A stretch of 64,000 bases of DNA from Favolaschia claudopus. Taxonomy: Eukaryota > Basidiomycota > Agaricomycetes > Agaricales > Mycenaceae. The notes beneath the pieces were generated by a model. The model was not told where the DNA came from and ran no database searches. It saw only the letters and a list, made by a program, of their open reading frames with translations. Position 1 is the stretch's first letter; the number at the start of each line of letters is the position of its first letter. The position numbers and the translations under genes were made by a program. Where the stretch lies: positions 717,796 through 781,795 of the forward strand of contig JAWWNJ010000118.1 in NCBI GenBank assembly GCA_037176885.1. Reading direction: 5' to 3'. This document shows positions 1 through 10,239 of the stretch, piece by piece.

Positions 1-640
1 AGGTGAACACCCACAGAGCAAAGAAATTGAACAGGGAGAGGCATCACTGTGACCATACCACTGCAGGGACATCTGCATTGTGCACGTTCATGTTGACACT
101 CGTAGGATGAGCCAAATTCAACTCTTCAGCTTCAGACATAAGAAGAGCACCGGCGATAACGGACTTGGGGATTGCGCTCGTAGCCGGATTCCAGAGCGCG
201 GTTGAATAGAGGATAAAATAGCAATATCCCAAATGAGTTAAGTGTCAACGAAGGATGTTCTGTCCAATACAGCTGGGAAAGCGAGTATGTAGTACTGTAC
301 ATGATGACACTCACTCTTGGGGAACATCAACTTTTCATGGAAGAATAAGCAGAGCATTCAAGGTCGTACTCGTAGGGAGATACCAAGTTTCACCGAGCAA
401 GAGAAATTCCAGTCCACCGAATCGAGATTCTTCTATTAAAACAAACAGAAACAAAAACTGGAAACTGGAAGCCAGAACAATGCAAAATGAGACTTGAGAA
501 GCTGCACTCCCAGTGAGGGAGGGCAAGACAGAGCAAGCTGCAATAAGCACTGGCACGCGCAGGAGGACGGTGGACGGAAACAACAACCGGATGCCGGGAT
601 AACCGTTAACCGAAGCCGGTTGTCTCGAGACAAAGACAAT
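1..640. other. No gene recognised
   Basis: Both strands were read. Short open frames exist but have no recognisable motif, no splice pattern and no repeat structure that I can support. It borders the truncated reverse transcriptase fragment to its right. Confidence 0.4.
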
Positions 641-741
641 TACGGCACACTCTGAATTGTATAATAGATGGGAAGAAAAGAAAGGGGGGAAAAGGAAAAG
701 GAAATAGAAAGGGTCAGGGAATAATGGTAATTGAGACTCAC

Positions 742-1473
742 CGTCTTGGCCACGTCCAAAGCAAAGTCGAAACGGGTTGGGAAGTCTTTCTTGGCGATGA
801 ACGCGTTGACTGCGGGGGTGCCCGAAGGCTTGTGCGCCTTTGACAGATTGCGACAAACTCGCTTTTTAGGCGGGACGCCGGGACCTTGATCCTGGAGGAC
901 AACGAGGAGCGGGGACAAGAAGAAGGGGCCGCGGCAGATACCCTCCATCTCGCCCTGCGTGAAAGGACCGGACATGCGACCCGCCGCACATTCCGTTGGG
1001 ATGTATTCTTGAGCTGCGTCAGCATGAGCAAAAACGGAAGGATGATTTGGAATTATGATCGTGGATTTCAGTGCAGGGAGGCGTCCGAGAGGAAAACCAT
1101 CTGTCAGATTGCGTGTCAAGAAAGGGTATTTGGAGTCTAGGCCATGCTTCTTGAGGAGTATATCAATCGCTTCGGTGTTGTAAGGGTGTATGACTCTGGA
1201 GAAAAGTTCATCAAAAACGGGGTGAGCGGAGCCGGGCGGCGGGCGGCGGGAGACAGCAGGCAAGAGGTCAGGGTAGCAGAGAGTGGGTTTAGGGCCGCCT
1301 AGAAGATGTACGCCAAGAAGGAATTCGTCGTCTAGTTCATCTTCAAGCCATGACAGTTCCGTCTCGGAATCGCAGGCATTGGGGGTTGGCGGGGGAGGCG
1401 GGATGATTCTTGCCGCAGAGACTGCAGACGTGGAGGCGGTCCGCACCGTGTGATCCTTCGCAGCGGTGACCAA
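742..1473 (-). pseudogene. DIRS-like retroelement reverse transcriptase, N-terminal fragment
   Basis: The minus frame encodes the region that precedes the catalytic palm in DIRS-like (tyrosine recombinase) retrotransposons of mushrooms. Visible blocks are KYPFLTRNLTDGFPLG, GRMSGPFTQGEME, RGPFFLSPLLVV, KKRVCRNLSKAH and FPTRFDFALDVAKTV. The reading stops at a good 5' splice site (GTGAGT on the minus strand, starting at 741), so the native element may have an intron here. No continuation with the palm (the usual xDD motif) is found in positions 1-740, so it is truncated. It lies directly downstream of the matching gag (1343-2862), in the order expected for one element. Class assignment is by family knowledge; no tyrosine recombinase is attached to this copy. 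Confidence 0.7.
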
Positions 1474-2862
1474 GGTTGTATCCGATGCAGATTGGCTTCT
1501 TGTCTCTCGCTGTCTTGAGGTCGCCGTCGATGTATACGGAGAAACACGCCTTGCGATCCTCGAAGTTGTTTTTGTGTGGTGGGTGGTCCTTTGCGGTGTG
1601 ACCGGCGGCGCAGACCAGGCATTGCATTGGTCGTCTAGGCTGGGGTGAATCGCGAAAGCGATCCCTGCCGCGTGCGGTATTGCGATCCCGCCCAGATCCG
1701 CGCGAGTCGTCGGAGTCCCGAAAGGAATGGTTGGTGTCGTCTCAAGAGCTGGACTGCTTCGGAGGTCGGGCAGGAGGTGGTTGGGGATTGACGCCGAGGT
1801 CGATGGCTCTGCGAGTGACTGGGGCAGTGTTGCCGGAAGCTACCAGTCTAGCGGCTTTGAGTGTGCTAACCGCGATACTGACCTTCGTAGACCATTGAAC
1901 TAGATCGAAAGGTGATTGGTCGAGAATCGCATTACGCAACATCTTCTCCGAAGGGTACCAGAGCGGGAAGTCGGCCTCAAAATTCTCGATCCTGAGGAAG
2001 AAATCCCGATGTTTAGACATTTCAACAGCAAAAGAGAAAGGATTTGAGGCAGAGACGGGGGCGCTCAGATGCTCTAGAGCTTTGATGTAGTTGGCGGAGG
2101 ACTGTGTCCATGCGAACACCGAGTAGCCGTCAGCAGAGTCGTCGCCGCCCCACAAGGCGGTAAGCTTTTCCATGTCGATCAAGGTTATCTTGTCGGCCGC
2201 GGTGTCGTGAAGCGGGATAATCCGTTTGTTGGGGATGTCGTCGGGGTATTCCGTGGCGCAACGCAGTCGTTCGTCTTGGAAACAAAAGATTGGAGGGTGT
2301 TGCTTGTACGCGATGGCGGCGAGGAAAATGCTGGGGGCGGTGACGGGGCGGCTAGCAATAGAGTCAATTGGAACGGGTTTGTTCATCCCCATGCTCCCTT
2401 GCAAGAGCCTCGAGCTCTCCTTTTCTGCCTCCTTAGTGCGCTTCTCCAGCTCTTTTCGCGATGTAGGGTTTTTCGTTTCTGGTAGACGACGAGAGCTAGT
2501 GTGGAGGGGAGGGGTCCGACAAGACGTTCGAATTCGGTGGAGGAGACGATTTTATCGACTTCGTCTTGGGAGTACAGGTAGAAGGACTTGAGCTTCAGCC
2601 CGATGTCCATGGCCGGAGTAACTGTGCCGTCCTGAAGGGCGGCTGCGTAAGCCTTGGTCGTGCGGAGACTGAGCCTGTTGTGGTCGTCCACTTCGCAGTT
2701 GTGCTTGTTACGGTCTTTAAGGTCGAAGTCGTCAGGGATCGGCAAGTCTGGTGGTGCTTTGGACCACGCTGCGAAGTCGAAAGTTGCGGGGAGCGGCAGA
2801 GTTTCGCCGCATGTAGAGGTCGGAGGGGTTTGAGTCGGGTTCGACGGGCCTTGTGTTGACAT
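1343..2862 (-). pseudogene. DIRS-like retroelement gag, frameshifted
   Basis: Gag-like protein in three minus frames. The N-terminal frame starts with ATG at 2862 (MSTQGPSNPTQ) and runs to about 2400. A second frame (2404-1742) carries the conserved block FPLWYPSEKMLRNAILDQSP typical of gag of this retroelement group. A third (1627-1343) holds a cysteine/histidine-rich knuckle: CLVCAAGHTAKDH near the start and HVCSLCGKNHPASPANPQC near its end. The joins near 2400 and between 1742 and 1627 need frame changes, so the gene is broken. It is followed by the RT fragment at 1473-742. The nucleic-acid-binding role is inferred from the knuckle. Confidence 0.65.
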
Positions 2863-3154
2863 TTTTTATCGAAAATAAAGGCTCGAGAGGCGCGTAAGAG
2901 GAGCAGGAAGGGGACGCGACGAACGCGTCTGTAAAAAAAAGTATTGAGGTCACATCACTAGTAACGCATCTATCTAATCTCTCCCTTATCTTCCACTAAA
3001 CCCAGCCGCTCGCAATTAGAAAGAGAGAGGTATCATGTAAGCAAGATGACATGACAGAAACGTGACGTCTCTGGCATCCCGGTAAATAAATACTAGATCG
3101 ACCGGTCTCTCTATGAACGACTGTCTTCATACGAGAGATCGGTTACCGGTCTAA

Positions 3155-3527
3155 TATGATCTTGTCGTCGAGCTTCAGGCAACAATTCGTTCGGATCGCG
3201 AGACTGCTCGGGTGGAGAAGAACGCGAAGCAGCGGGCTACTCGGTTATCGAAGAAGGCAAGGGAAATGTCGGAGGTGGATGAAATAGACGCAGACTTCAG
3301 TGATGTTGATGATCATCCGCGTTCTTCCCCCGTCCCCCCACCGGCGAAACGTACCAAAACCGGTATGTACAGGTAACGTTTTGAAGGAGGTCACCAACCG
3401 CAAGAAGGCGTCGAGTGGAGGGAAGCAAGCGTCGCGCGGCAAGACGAGTTCGACAGCGAAGGTTCAGGTCAATGTTGAAAAAGAGAGACAGACTCTGGCG
3501 GCAATCTCAGCAGAATTTGGTCCGGCT
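3155..3527 (+). pseudogene. Possible coding exon cut by a MITE
   Basis: An open plus frame from 3155 reads as a charged, coiled-coil-like stretch (ARVEKNAKQRATRLSKKARE), then an acidic patch (EVDEIDADFSDVDD) and a basic nuclear-type end (PPPAKRTKT). A possible short intron (GT near 3364) leads to a second lysine-rich stretch ending AAISAEFGPA, where the MITE starts. There is no ATG in frame at the left edge. I do not recognise the family. It could be a transposon-encoded gag or host exon remnant. Confidence 0.3.
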
Positions 3528-3529
3528 TA

Positions 3530-3900
3530 CAGCCGTTTTGGAAACAATATACGGGTTTTGATCAACTGGTGCTCACTCGTTTGTGCTTACCTTTGTTTTG
3601 CTTCCCATCACCAGCTCCACTTCAGCCGAATTCGAGTTTTGCTTCCGCCACCCAAAGAACACCAGGAAAAAACAGGGGGTTAACAGTACTGAGGATTAAG
3701 ACTCAGCTGCTACTTTCCCAGAGCTCGAATGGCTTGCGAGCAAGGGCCAAAACAAGGGACCAGTGGCACTTATTGTGGTACGGCAGCGCCCCGCAAAGTG
3801 GTGCCCCTGGCTTTGCCGATGACAGAATCGTCAACAAACGTAAGCACAAACGAACGAGCACCACTCAATCAAAACCCGTATATTGTTTCCAAAACGGCTG
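3530..3900. mobile_element. TA-MITE family A, copy 1 (371 bp)
   Basis: Terminal inverted repeats start CAGCCGTTTTGGAAACAATA and run about 32 bp. They are flanked by TA on both sides (3528-3529 and 3901-3902), the target duplication of the Tc1/mariner superfamily. There is no transposase inside. A second copy lies at 39221-39576 and a rearranged derivative at 51030-51435, so this is a real repeat family. Confidence 0.9.
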
Positions 3901-3983
3901 TAAGAAGAGCTGCCTAGAATGAAGTTCGGGTACTCGGGTGGGGGTATCTTTTGTCAATACGCCGGAATTTGGACACTTGTTGA

Positions 3984-4103
3984 GCCATTAGCCATTCAAT
4001 GGCTCCATCGCAAACAGGGTCTAGCGAGGGAGAATCCAAAGTTAATTAAAGACGCTACTAGGAATACATTACAGCGCACCTAGCGAGGGAGAATCCAAAG
4101 AGA
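3984..4103. repeat. Dispersed and tandem short repeats
   Basis: The segment GCCATTAGCCATTCAATGGC (start about 3984), followed by a CAT-GCAAACAGG stretch, recurs with few changes at 38929-38962. Next to it, TAGCGAGGGAGAATCCAAAG occurs twice (about 4022 and 4080). Both dispersed copies lie near family A MITEs. Confidence 0.6.
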
Positions 4104-4139
4104 AGAAAGGCTAAGGATTCCCACGCTAGGTGTGGCAAA

Positions 4140-4517
4140 CATATACTAACTAATAACATGGCCGGGTCAACCGGCAATAGTCGCTGGCCCGATCACATGC
4201 TAAGTCCCACCTTGATGACGTAGTTGGACTGGGATCTTGTGTACCCAAAAGTAGAACTCTGGCATAGTTTGATGGAGCTCCACAGGAATAATGTAATGGG
4301 ACTTGGGCAGAAGTGCCCAAGTCCCTTTGCGTCATGCTGCGCAGAACAGGGGTGATGATGGAATCAATTTATTAAGTAACGTTTCATGCCCTTTAGGGCA
4401 TATGTCGCCACTGCGCCTCTGTGTAGCTAACTATAGGTACTGTGGTAGGTACGGGTAGTCGTGATGAGTAGATAGATCAACAGAGTAGGTGTACAGAACA
4501 GGGGTTCCCCTGACATC
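4140..4517 (-). mobile_element. Ty3/gypsy I 3' LTR (approximate)
   Basis: On the minus strand a purine tract (AAGGGGGTGGTGA) after the chromodomain ORF is followed by TGTCAGGGGAACCCC, which I take as the LTR start. The same start occurs at 37612 and 42473 (minus), supporting an LTR family. The other end is not defined; I place it near 4140. No second LTR of this copy is in place because the 5' half of the element is missing. Confidence 0.55.
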
Positions 4518-6060
4518 ACCACCCCCTTGTAATGCGGCGCCTCGACGCATAGATCGCACCTGAGCTGGAGTCGACGAGCGGTCACGGAAGGGAAGGGAAT
4601 CGAAGGCAGCAACAGCAATGGAGCAAGGTTTGGAAGGGTATTTGCGGTAGAAAGCAGCGACAGCGTCCGGGGCAAAGACATTAGAGTGCTTCACCCATTG
4701 ATCATGGGACGGGTCATAACCCTTCCAGCGAACAAAGTACCATAGACTCCCATAGCGGATCTTGGCATCCAATATCTCCTCGACCTCCCATTGCTTGTCG
4801 CCAGGAACGTCAAGGACTGGTGGCGGCTCTGAGCTGGTGTCCGTCGGCGGTCATAGTACTGCTTGTACTCTGCTTTGGCCTTGAAAAGTGCTGCCTTCGC
4901 CCCGGAAACCCCTGACGCAATCCGATCGTGGAACTCGTGCACAGCCTCCAACCTAGAACGTGCAGCGTGGAGGAGTGCATCTGGTTGTTGTACGCAAACT
5001 CCGCTGCAGGTAGCAGCTCATCCCAGCCGTCCTGCTTGTAATTGGTGAAGAGCCGGACGTACTGCTCGAGTTCCTGGCTAACACGCTCCGTTTGGCCATC
5101 GGTCTGCGGGTGGTAGGCCATAGAAGTGGCTGGGGTGACCCCAACGAGGCGCCAAAGCTCGCGCGTGAACTCTGCAATGAACTGGGTGCCACGATCTGAG
5201 ATGTACTTCTCTGGCAGGCCATGGTGGCGCCAGACGTTCCGGTAGTACAGCCGAGCAGCACCAACCGCGTCGATGGTGGTGTGACACTCCATGAAGTGCG
5301 CTCTCTTCCCAAGGGCACAGACAACAACCATGACTGCATCGTATCCATGGGCCTCGGGAAGCTCGACAATGAAGTCGACTGAGACGGTGTGCCAGCGCTC
5401 CTCAGGGACCTCTGTGGGGTGGAGCTCACCAATCGGCAGTCTACGAAGCGCCTTGGTGCGGCAGCACAAGTCACAAGTCGCAACGTACCGACCGACATGG
5501 CGCGACAGCTGGGGCCACCAGTAGTTCCGAGACACGAGCTCCAGGGTCTTGAAACGACCGGCATGGCCTGCAACGCGCGTGTCATGGTGCTGCTCCAGGA
5601 TGCGTCGGCGGAGGTCCTTGTCTCGGGGGACGACAATCTTCCCCCGAAAGTAAAGGAGTCCACCTTCAATACGCCATTCCGAAGACCGGGCAGACCGCAC
5701 ACCTCGGGCCTTGAGGAGTTCCTTCGCAGTCAGGGCAACGGGCTCTTCAAGGTCGGGGTCTCCGGCAAGTGCATCACGAATGTCGCGCAGGAGAGGAGCC
5801 TCAGGGCCAGCAATAACCAGAGCCTTGGTGGCCCGAACGTGGAACAGCTCGGGTCGAAGCAGGGTAACGTCCTGGTTATCGTCCTGCACTCCATGGTCCG
5901 GTCTCCGAGAAAGCGCGTCGGGGCGACCCATGAGGCGGCCCGGTTGGTGGTGCAGCGAGAAGTCGAAACGGGAGAGGTAGAGAGACCACCGAGCTTGGCG
6001 ACGGTTGAGCTTCTGGGCCTTCCGGAAATATTCCAGGTTTTTGTGGTCCGTCCAGATCTC
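4431..6060 (-). pseudogene. Ty3/gypsy I pol: RNase H end, integrase, chromodomain
   Basis: Reading the minus strand from 6060: RNase H C-terminal part ([12 protein letters not shown], then [11 protein letters not shown]), HHCC zinc region ([17 protein letters not shown] ... CDLCCRTK), integrase core with Asp in [10 protein letters not shown], Asp in SDRGTQF and Glu in [13 protein letters not shown], then after a frame change near 4950 a chromodomain (GSLWYFVRWKGYDPSHDQW). This is a chromovirus-type Ty3 element, whose chromodomain normally targets integration to heterochromatin. The RNase H is cut at 6061 by the LINE insertion and resumes at 8153. The RT is absent. The frameshift makes the ORF non-functional. 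Confidence 0.85.
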
Positions 6061-6066
6061 AACCGG
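6061..6066. other. LINE target-site duplication, left
   Basis: AACCGG here and at 8148-8153 flank the LINE copy. Removing 6067-8153 rejoins the gypsy RNase H reading [12 protein letters not shown] in frame. The boundary is ambiguous by a few A residues because the LINE tail is A-rich. Confidence 0.8.
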
Positions 6067-6671
6067 AGAAAGCTCTTTCGTACGCCGCGGTGGCCGCTGC
6101 TGCCGTGAAGCCCGCCACTCCCTCTGTTCCCAAACCAAAGCCACCTCCGCTGCCCGCGCCAAGCGATGAGCGTATTCTCGTTCGCTTTGACGGTGACGTC
6201 CCGCCCCTCTTCGATGCGCCTTACCCGGAGATCATCGCCACTGTCAATAAACACCTCGCTTCCTTGTCCCTCCCTAGCCTACTCTTTGCGAAGAAGCAAA
6301 GCAGCACCAGCATCTTTCTTGTACCTGAATCTGCGTCAGCTACCGACATACTCAGCAAGGAGTGGTCTCGCTGGGGTCCTGCGATCTTGCCTGGCGGCCG
6401 CGTTGCGCCGGTGGCATTACATGGCCACCTTCAGGTGAACGGAGTGCCGTTTGATGAGGTTGCAGACATGGGAGAGTTGAAGCGCGAGTTTGAGATCCGG
6501 AATCCAGATTTGGGCCCAGTCACCGGTCTCCCAACTTGGGTCAATCGCCCGCCTTCCGAATCGCAGACAGCCGCCATCGTGGCCAGCGGGCGGAAGCCAA
6601 AACGTGCCGGTTCTGTATATTTCCTTCTCCAATCACGCGAAAAGGTCGATCTTGCGCTCTCACGCGGCCGC

Positions 6672-7500
6672 TAGTCTGAAATTGTTGGCGGGGGTCGACC
6701 CGGACCTCGGTTTTGTCACAGTTGTAACATCATGTGCATTTCCCCACGCCCCAATGGGGAATGCCACGTATGCGCGTCGGTGCTGTGGTACGCAGCGACC
6801 ACCACTGTGAAGGCTTCGCAAGCCTGGGGAAGTATCGGAAGACTGCCCAGCCCATAAATACACATAACTCCGTGCTACTTCACGTTTTGGGACCATATTC
6901 ATCAAGTAATATTATGTTCATGGAATGAGTATATTATCTTCGGGATTACTGTATCATTTCGACCGGTTGTTCACATAACGGGTAACGGCCACCTATGAAC
7001 TGAACAATTTTGCACCTCGTAACGCGTAACGGGCAATTTTCTGTCCCAAAGAGGCAAGAAAATGTCAAAATTTCCCGTCCGGCTAACGCCGGACTACCAT
7101 ATCGGGTAATTTTTCTTTGATTACCGGCCGGTGAACAATTGGTCCAGTGAACAAAAGGTGTAACGCGTAACGGCCAGTGAACAACCGGTCGAAATGATAC
7201 AGTACGGCCCCGTCCAAAAGTCCCAGATGCTTCACAATGGTAAATATAACCCCGGCAAATGTAAATGTGGGGTTTTAAGCCCTCCATACAGCCAACAAGC
7301 TCCATATTGGGCTCAAGTCAAGGCTCAAGTTGGACCGCCAAGTTTTCCGAACGACGTGTCATTTCCTTATCCGACCGTGTGAACTGGCACGTGTGTCACA
7401 GAATCCGAGGTCTTGGATGGCAGGCGCCATCAAGTTCAGACTCTATATAATAGATTTATCGACTATCATAAATCTTGTAGAGTCTGACTTGGTGAGACTA
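6672..7500. mobile_element. hAT-type non-autonomous element (829 bp)
   Basis: Perfect 8-bp target duplication GCGGCCGC (6664-6671 and 7501-7508). The ends start TAGTCTGAAATTG and, on the other strand, TAGTCTCACCAAG. Only the first six to seven bases are strictly inverted. No transposase frame is inside. It interrupts LINE ORF1 and itself contains a TA-MITE at 6949-7202. Confidence 0.85.
6949..7202. mobile_element. TA-MITE family B (254 bp)
   Basis: Inverted ends of about 26 bp starting CTGTATCATTTCGACCGGTT, flanked by TA at 6947-6948 and 7203-7204. The interior has repeated GTAACGCGTAACGG-like motifs. It is nested in the hAT-type element, hence the youngest of four layers here. Confidence 0.85.
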
Positions 7501-8122
7501 GCGGCCGCATCATCCTGTGTTCCACTAGTCCCACCGTCGCTCGTGGCTTCCCTCATCTCCGCATCTCCCAGTGCTGGGGATGTCACAAATATGGACACAC
7601 CAAGGCTCGATGCAACGTCAAGAAGCCATCTTGCGGCATATGTGCGAAGCCCTCGGCGGACCATCCTCACGGCGACACCTCCCAATGTTCTGGCCCTGTG
7701 GAATGCCTCAATTGCGGTGGAAAGCACCGCGCGGATTCGTATACCTGCCCGCGTCGTAAAGAGTTGGCGGTAACTCTGGCGGAGCGCATGAAGGACCTTC
7801 ACCAGGCTTTAGATAAGTTGTCGGTCCACCCTCTCCCGTACATACAATCCCCTCGTTAATCCTCTCCGCTCTCTTTTATTCTTCATCCTTGATTCATACC
7901 CACCCTAATTCTTCCTCTTCCCCTCCCTTCCCGTTCCATCTCAAATATTTGATACTGTTACTCCTCAAACTTTCATTCCCATGCGTGATACTTAACCTTC
8001 TTTTCCTCTCTCGTTATAGTCTATATTACCGTTTCCAAACTACCTACTATATGAAATCCCCGCCAACCCTTACCGTACTGCTGCATAGCTCTTCCGTAGC
8101 CAGGTACAGCATATATTAGAAC

Positions 8123-8147
8123 TTCAAATCAAATCAAATCAAATCAA
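8123..8147 (+). repeat. LINE 3' tail, (TCAAA)n
   Basis: Five-base repeats at the 3' end of the LINE copy. Copy 2 ends with the related (TCAAG)n at 42059-42072. Confidence 0.85.
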
Positions 8148-8372
8148 AACCGGGTGCTGCACGCCCTCAAGGAAGTGGCGCCACTCCTCAAGGGCTCGCA
8201 CGATCGCGAGCATCTCCTTGTCGTGAATCTCGTAATTCCGTTGCACCTCGTTCAGGCTCTTGGAGTAGAACGCAACCGGATGCCACTTGCCATCGTCACC
8301 CTGCTGGGAGAGGACGGCACCGGTGGCATAGTCAGAGCTGTCAGCCTCGAGCCGGTACGCTCCTGAGAGCGG
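8148..8372 (-). pseudogene. Ty3/gypsy I RNase H, N-terminal part
   Basis: Minus strand reads AYRLEADSSDYATGAVLSQQ, then GKWHPVAFYSKSLN and NYEIHDKEMLAIVRALEEWR, ending GVQHPV at the LINE junction. The Asp of EADSSD and Glu of DKEMLA are the usual RNase H residues. It continues in the segment ending at 6060. Sequence to its right (from about 8376) is unrelated, so RT and upstream parts were lost. Confidence 0.85.
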
Positions 8373-8375
8373 TAA

Positions 8376-8562
8376 AATTCACCAAATTGTACGATTTTTG
8401 CGATTTCAAAATGCATAGATGCACTCTTCACCCTATGCAATAGGCATTATGAGGATAATGCATAAAATCCCAGCCTACCAAGTCGGTGGACACCAAAAGT
8501 CGATGCATAATGAGGTTTATGCATTTTGACCTCATGCATTATGAGATATCCGACTGTACTGA
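8376..8562. other. Unexplained A/T-rich insert with GCATAATGAGG motifs
   Basis: It lies between the gypsy RNase H and the copia end. The motif GCATTATGAG or its relatives occurs several times in both orientations near 8436-8555. No clear terminal repeats or duplication; it may be part of a MITE. Confidence 0.3.
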
Positions 8563-8770
8563 TGAAGTCACCGCTCGAACGAAGCACGTCCACATTGCCA
8601 TCTGGTGGATCCGTGAAGCAGTCCTCCATCGCTGCATCGTCCCTGTTTACGTCCCTACGGAAGTGAATGTTGCCGACTTATTCACGAAACCATTGTCGGC
8701 AGACTCGGCACCACGCCACAAGACTCTCGTCAAGATGTTGGGCATGGCTCCCCGACCGGATGCTCGTTGA
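8563..8770 (+). pseudogene. Ty1/copia RNase H C-terminus
   Basis: The frame reads RTKHVHIAIWWIREAV, then VPVYVPTEVNVADLFTKPLS and ends PRPDAR-stop at 8770. This is the standard end of copia RNase H (the ADLFTKPL block). The rest of pol is missing. A purine tract GAGGGGGAG follows and leads into an LTR. Confidence 0.8.
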
Positions 8771-8777
8771 GGGGGAG

Positions 8778-9056
8778 TGTTGAAGTATTTATTTCTCTTC
8801 CATTTACCGTACATACCTTACATTCTCCAACTCGCAATCCGTTCCGTTACGCGTCACACATTCCTTATGTAGCTTTGTGTCACCGTCACATTCCTCAGTC
8901 GTTTCCTCCACGACTGAGGTATGTGCACTCGTATCTACTGTCCTTACAGCTTACTGATTCTCCTGGTAGTTTATACTTACTGTATTCTATCAGGTATATA
9001 ATACACGAGTCGTTTCCTCCACGACTGAGTTTATACTTACTGTATTCTATCAACTT
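8778..9056 (+). mobile_element. Copia LTR (right edge approximate)
   Basis: Starts TGTTGAAGTATTT directly after the polypurine tract. The segment GTCGTTTCCTCCACGACTGA occurs twice (about 8898 and 9008), as does TTTATACTTACTGTATTCTA, showing an internal duplication. The 3' edge is a guess. Confidence 0.6.
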
Positions 9057-9089
9057 TGACTGGATAATTGGGATGAGTAGTAAATAAGA

Positions 9090-10060
9090 CGAAAAAACTA
9101 TGTCGAACTACGGCAGACCCATGCCATCACGACGCCGTCCGAACCTATTTTGTGGGATGCTGGCAGAAATGCTGCGATGGCCGTCGCGACAAAATTTGCA
9201 GGTAAATGAGTCAACAACTGTTTGGGAGGGAGGAACTTGAAGAGGGGTTTGTTTTCGAACTCGCCGATTGCCGGATCACTGATCTGAGGTCTTCAAACCT
9301 TCAGAGTCCCCAAATTGGCACAGGTAATGCATCAGCGGGGAAGGCACTGTCTCCGTTCGGCACGGTTGCAAACAGTCGCTCTTGGTTGGTTAAGGGAATG
9401 TTTCTGGTATTTACTCAATGTGTCGTACAATGACCCCATGTGTCTCCCTTTCAATCAATGTTTCTGTCTCTCTATGTATGTTTCTCCCGGACTTCGTGCA
9501 TCCCGCAAAATGCCGATTCGATGGTGTCTTTGCTGATGATGATTGTGAGTCTCACTATCTGACTGGGTAGCAACTTGTTCACATAAAACTCATTTACAGG
9601 AACGTGCTAGCCACATCTTCAGCGATTCCGGCACACCCGATCCCATCAGCTCCCACAGCTGCCGTACTGATGCGCACCCGTTCCGGTTTGCAAGTCGTTC
9701 AACAGCGATGCAAATGAATGTTATTCAATGCGGAAATTTTGGCAGCCTTGGATAATCTAACTCATTGCACTACTATACATCGAGTTGCATTACAGGCATG
9801 TGATCTTCACTGCATTGACTTTTTACTCACTTTGCACCGATCTGCATCGCTTGTCATTAATTTGCATCGAACTGCACTGGTTTGCACCAATCTGCAGTCG
9901 GTGCACCATGCCGACTTCGTCGGAACGGTTGATACTTTTAGCGCCGTGGTGGAGCCATTCGCCGGGCAAACCCGTCCTCCGGATCATGCGTTTTGAGAAA
10001 TCCTCTCATTTTTCCATTGGTTTGCGACACCGTGCAAGGAGCTGCACTGTGCAGAGGGAA
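9090..10060. other. No gene; degenerate TGCA-rich repeats at 9715-9910
   Basis: No supported ORF. Between 9715 and 9910 short units of the type TTGCATCGA, TTGCACCGATCTGCATC and CTGCACTGG repeat imperfectly. Nothing else stands out. Confidence 0.4.
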
Positions 10061-10062
10061 GG

Positions 10063-10237
10063 TTTTGAAATTCATGATGTTGTTCAGGACCTTGTGTTAG
10101 ATATTTCGTCGTCATTTGTGTTGAATTTCATGATCTTTTGTCGGATTTCATGACAAAACGTTATGATCCGGGGTCCTAAAATTCCTAACGACTGTGGGCC
10201 CGTTCCTAACGTTTTTTCATGACATTTTGTCATGATC
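10063..10237. repeat. Cluster of TTGAAATTCATGA-like motifs
   Basis: TTTTGAAATTCATGATG (10063), TTGAATTTCATGATC (10121), GGATTTCATGACAAAAC (10143) and TTTTTCATGACATTTTGTCA (10213) cluster here. The same motif occurs at 11121-11138 and 16091-16105, either side of the P-like gene. They may be subterminal binding sites; this is an inference. Confidence 0.45.
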
Positions 10238-10239
10238 TT

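Larger units (their letters stand above)
6079..7859 (+). pseudogene. LINE ORF1 (gag-like) with zinc knuckles, split by a MITE
   Basis: Left part 6079-6671 reads through a Pro-rich linker, [16 protein letters not shown], an alpha/beta region and TGLPTWVNRPPSESQ to ALSRGR. Right part 7509-7859 continues IILCSTSPTVARGFPHLRIS, then CCHC knuckles CWGCHKYGHTKARC, CGICAKPSADHPHGDTSQC and CLNCGGKHRADSYTC, ending at TAA (7857-7859). Excising 6672-7508 restores the frame exactly (S-R-G-R-I). ORF1 proteins of LINEs bind the element RNA; that role is inferred from the knuckles. The N-terminus is lost by 5' truncation. Confidence 0.8.
6067..8147 (+). mobile_element. ORF1-only LINE derivative, copy 1 (5' truncated)
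   Basis: Inserted into gypsy I RNase H with a 6-bp duplication. It begins inside ORF1 at a point matching 40843 of copy 2, then has ORF1, a 3' UTR of about 265 bp and a pentanucleotide tail (TCAAA)n at 8123-8147. Tail and target duplication are features of target-primed reverse transcription. There is no ORF2 or reverse transcriptase. Copy 2 (40196-42072) has the same layout, so ORF2 was absent from the source. A hAT-type MITE is nested at 6672-7500. Confidence 0.8.

Noticed and set aside
335..856. 173-codon minus frame at the left edge
   Set aside because: It overlaps the RT fragment in another frame and has only low-complexity hydrophobic runs.
8137..8147. Pentanucleotide run as a CRISPR-like or microsatellite locus
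   Set aside because: It is the 3' tail of a LINE insertion with a target duplication.
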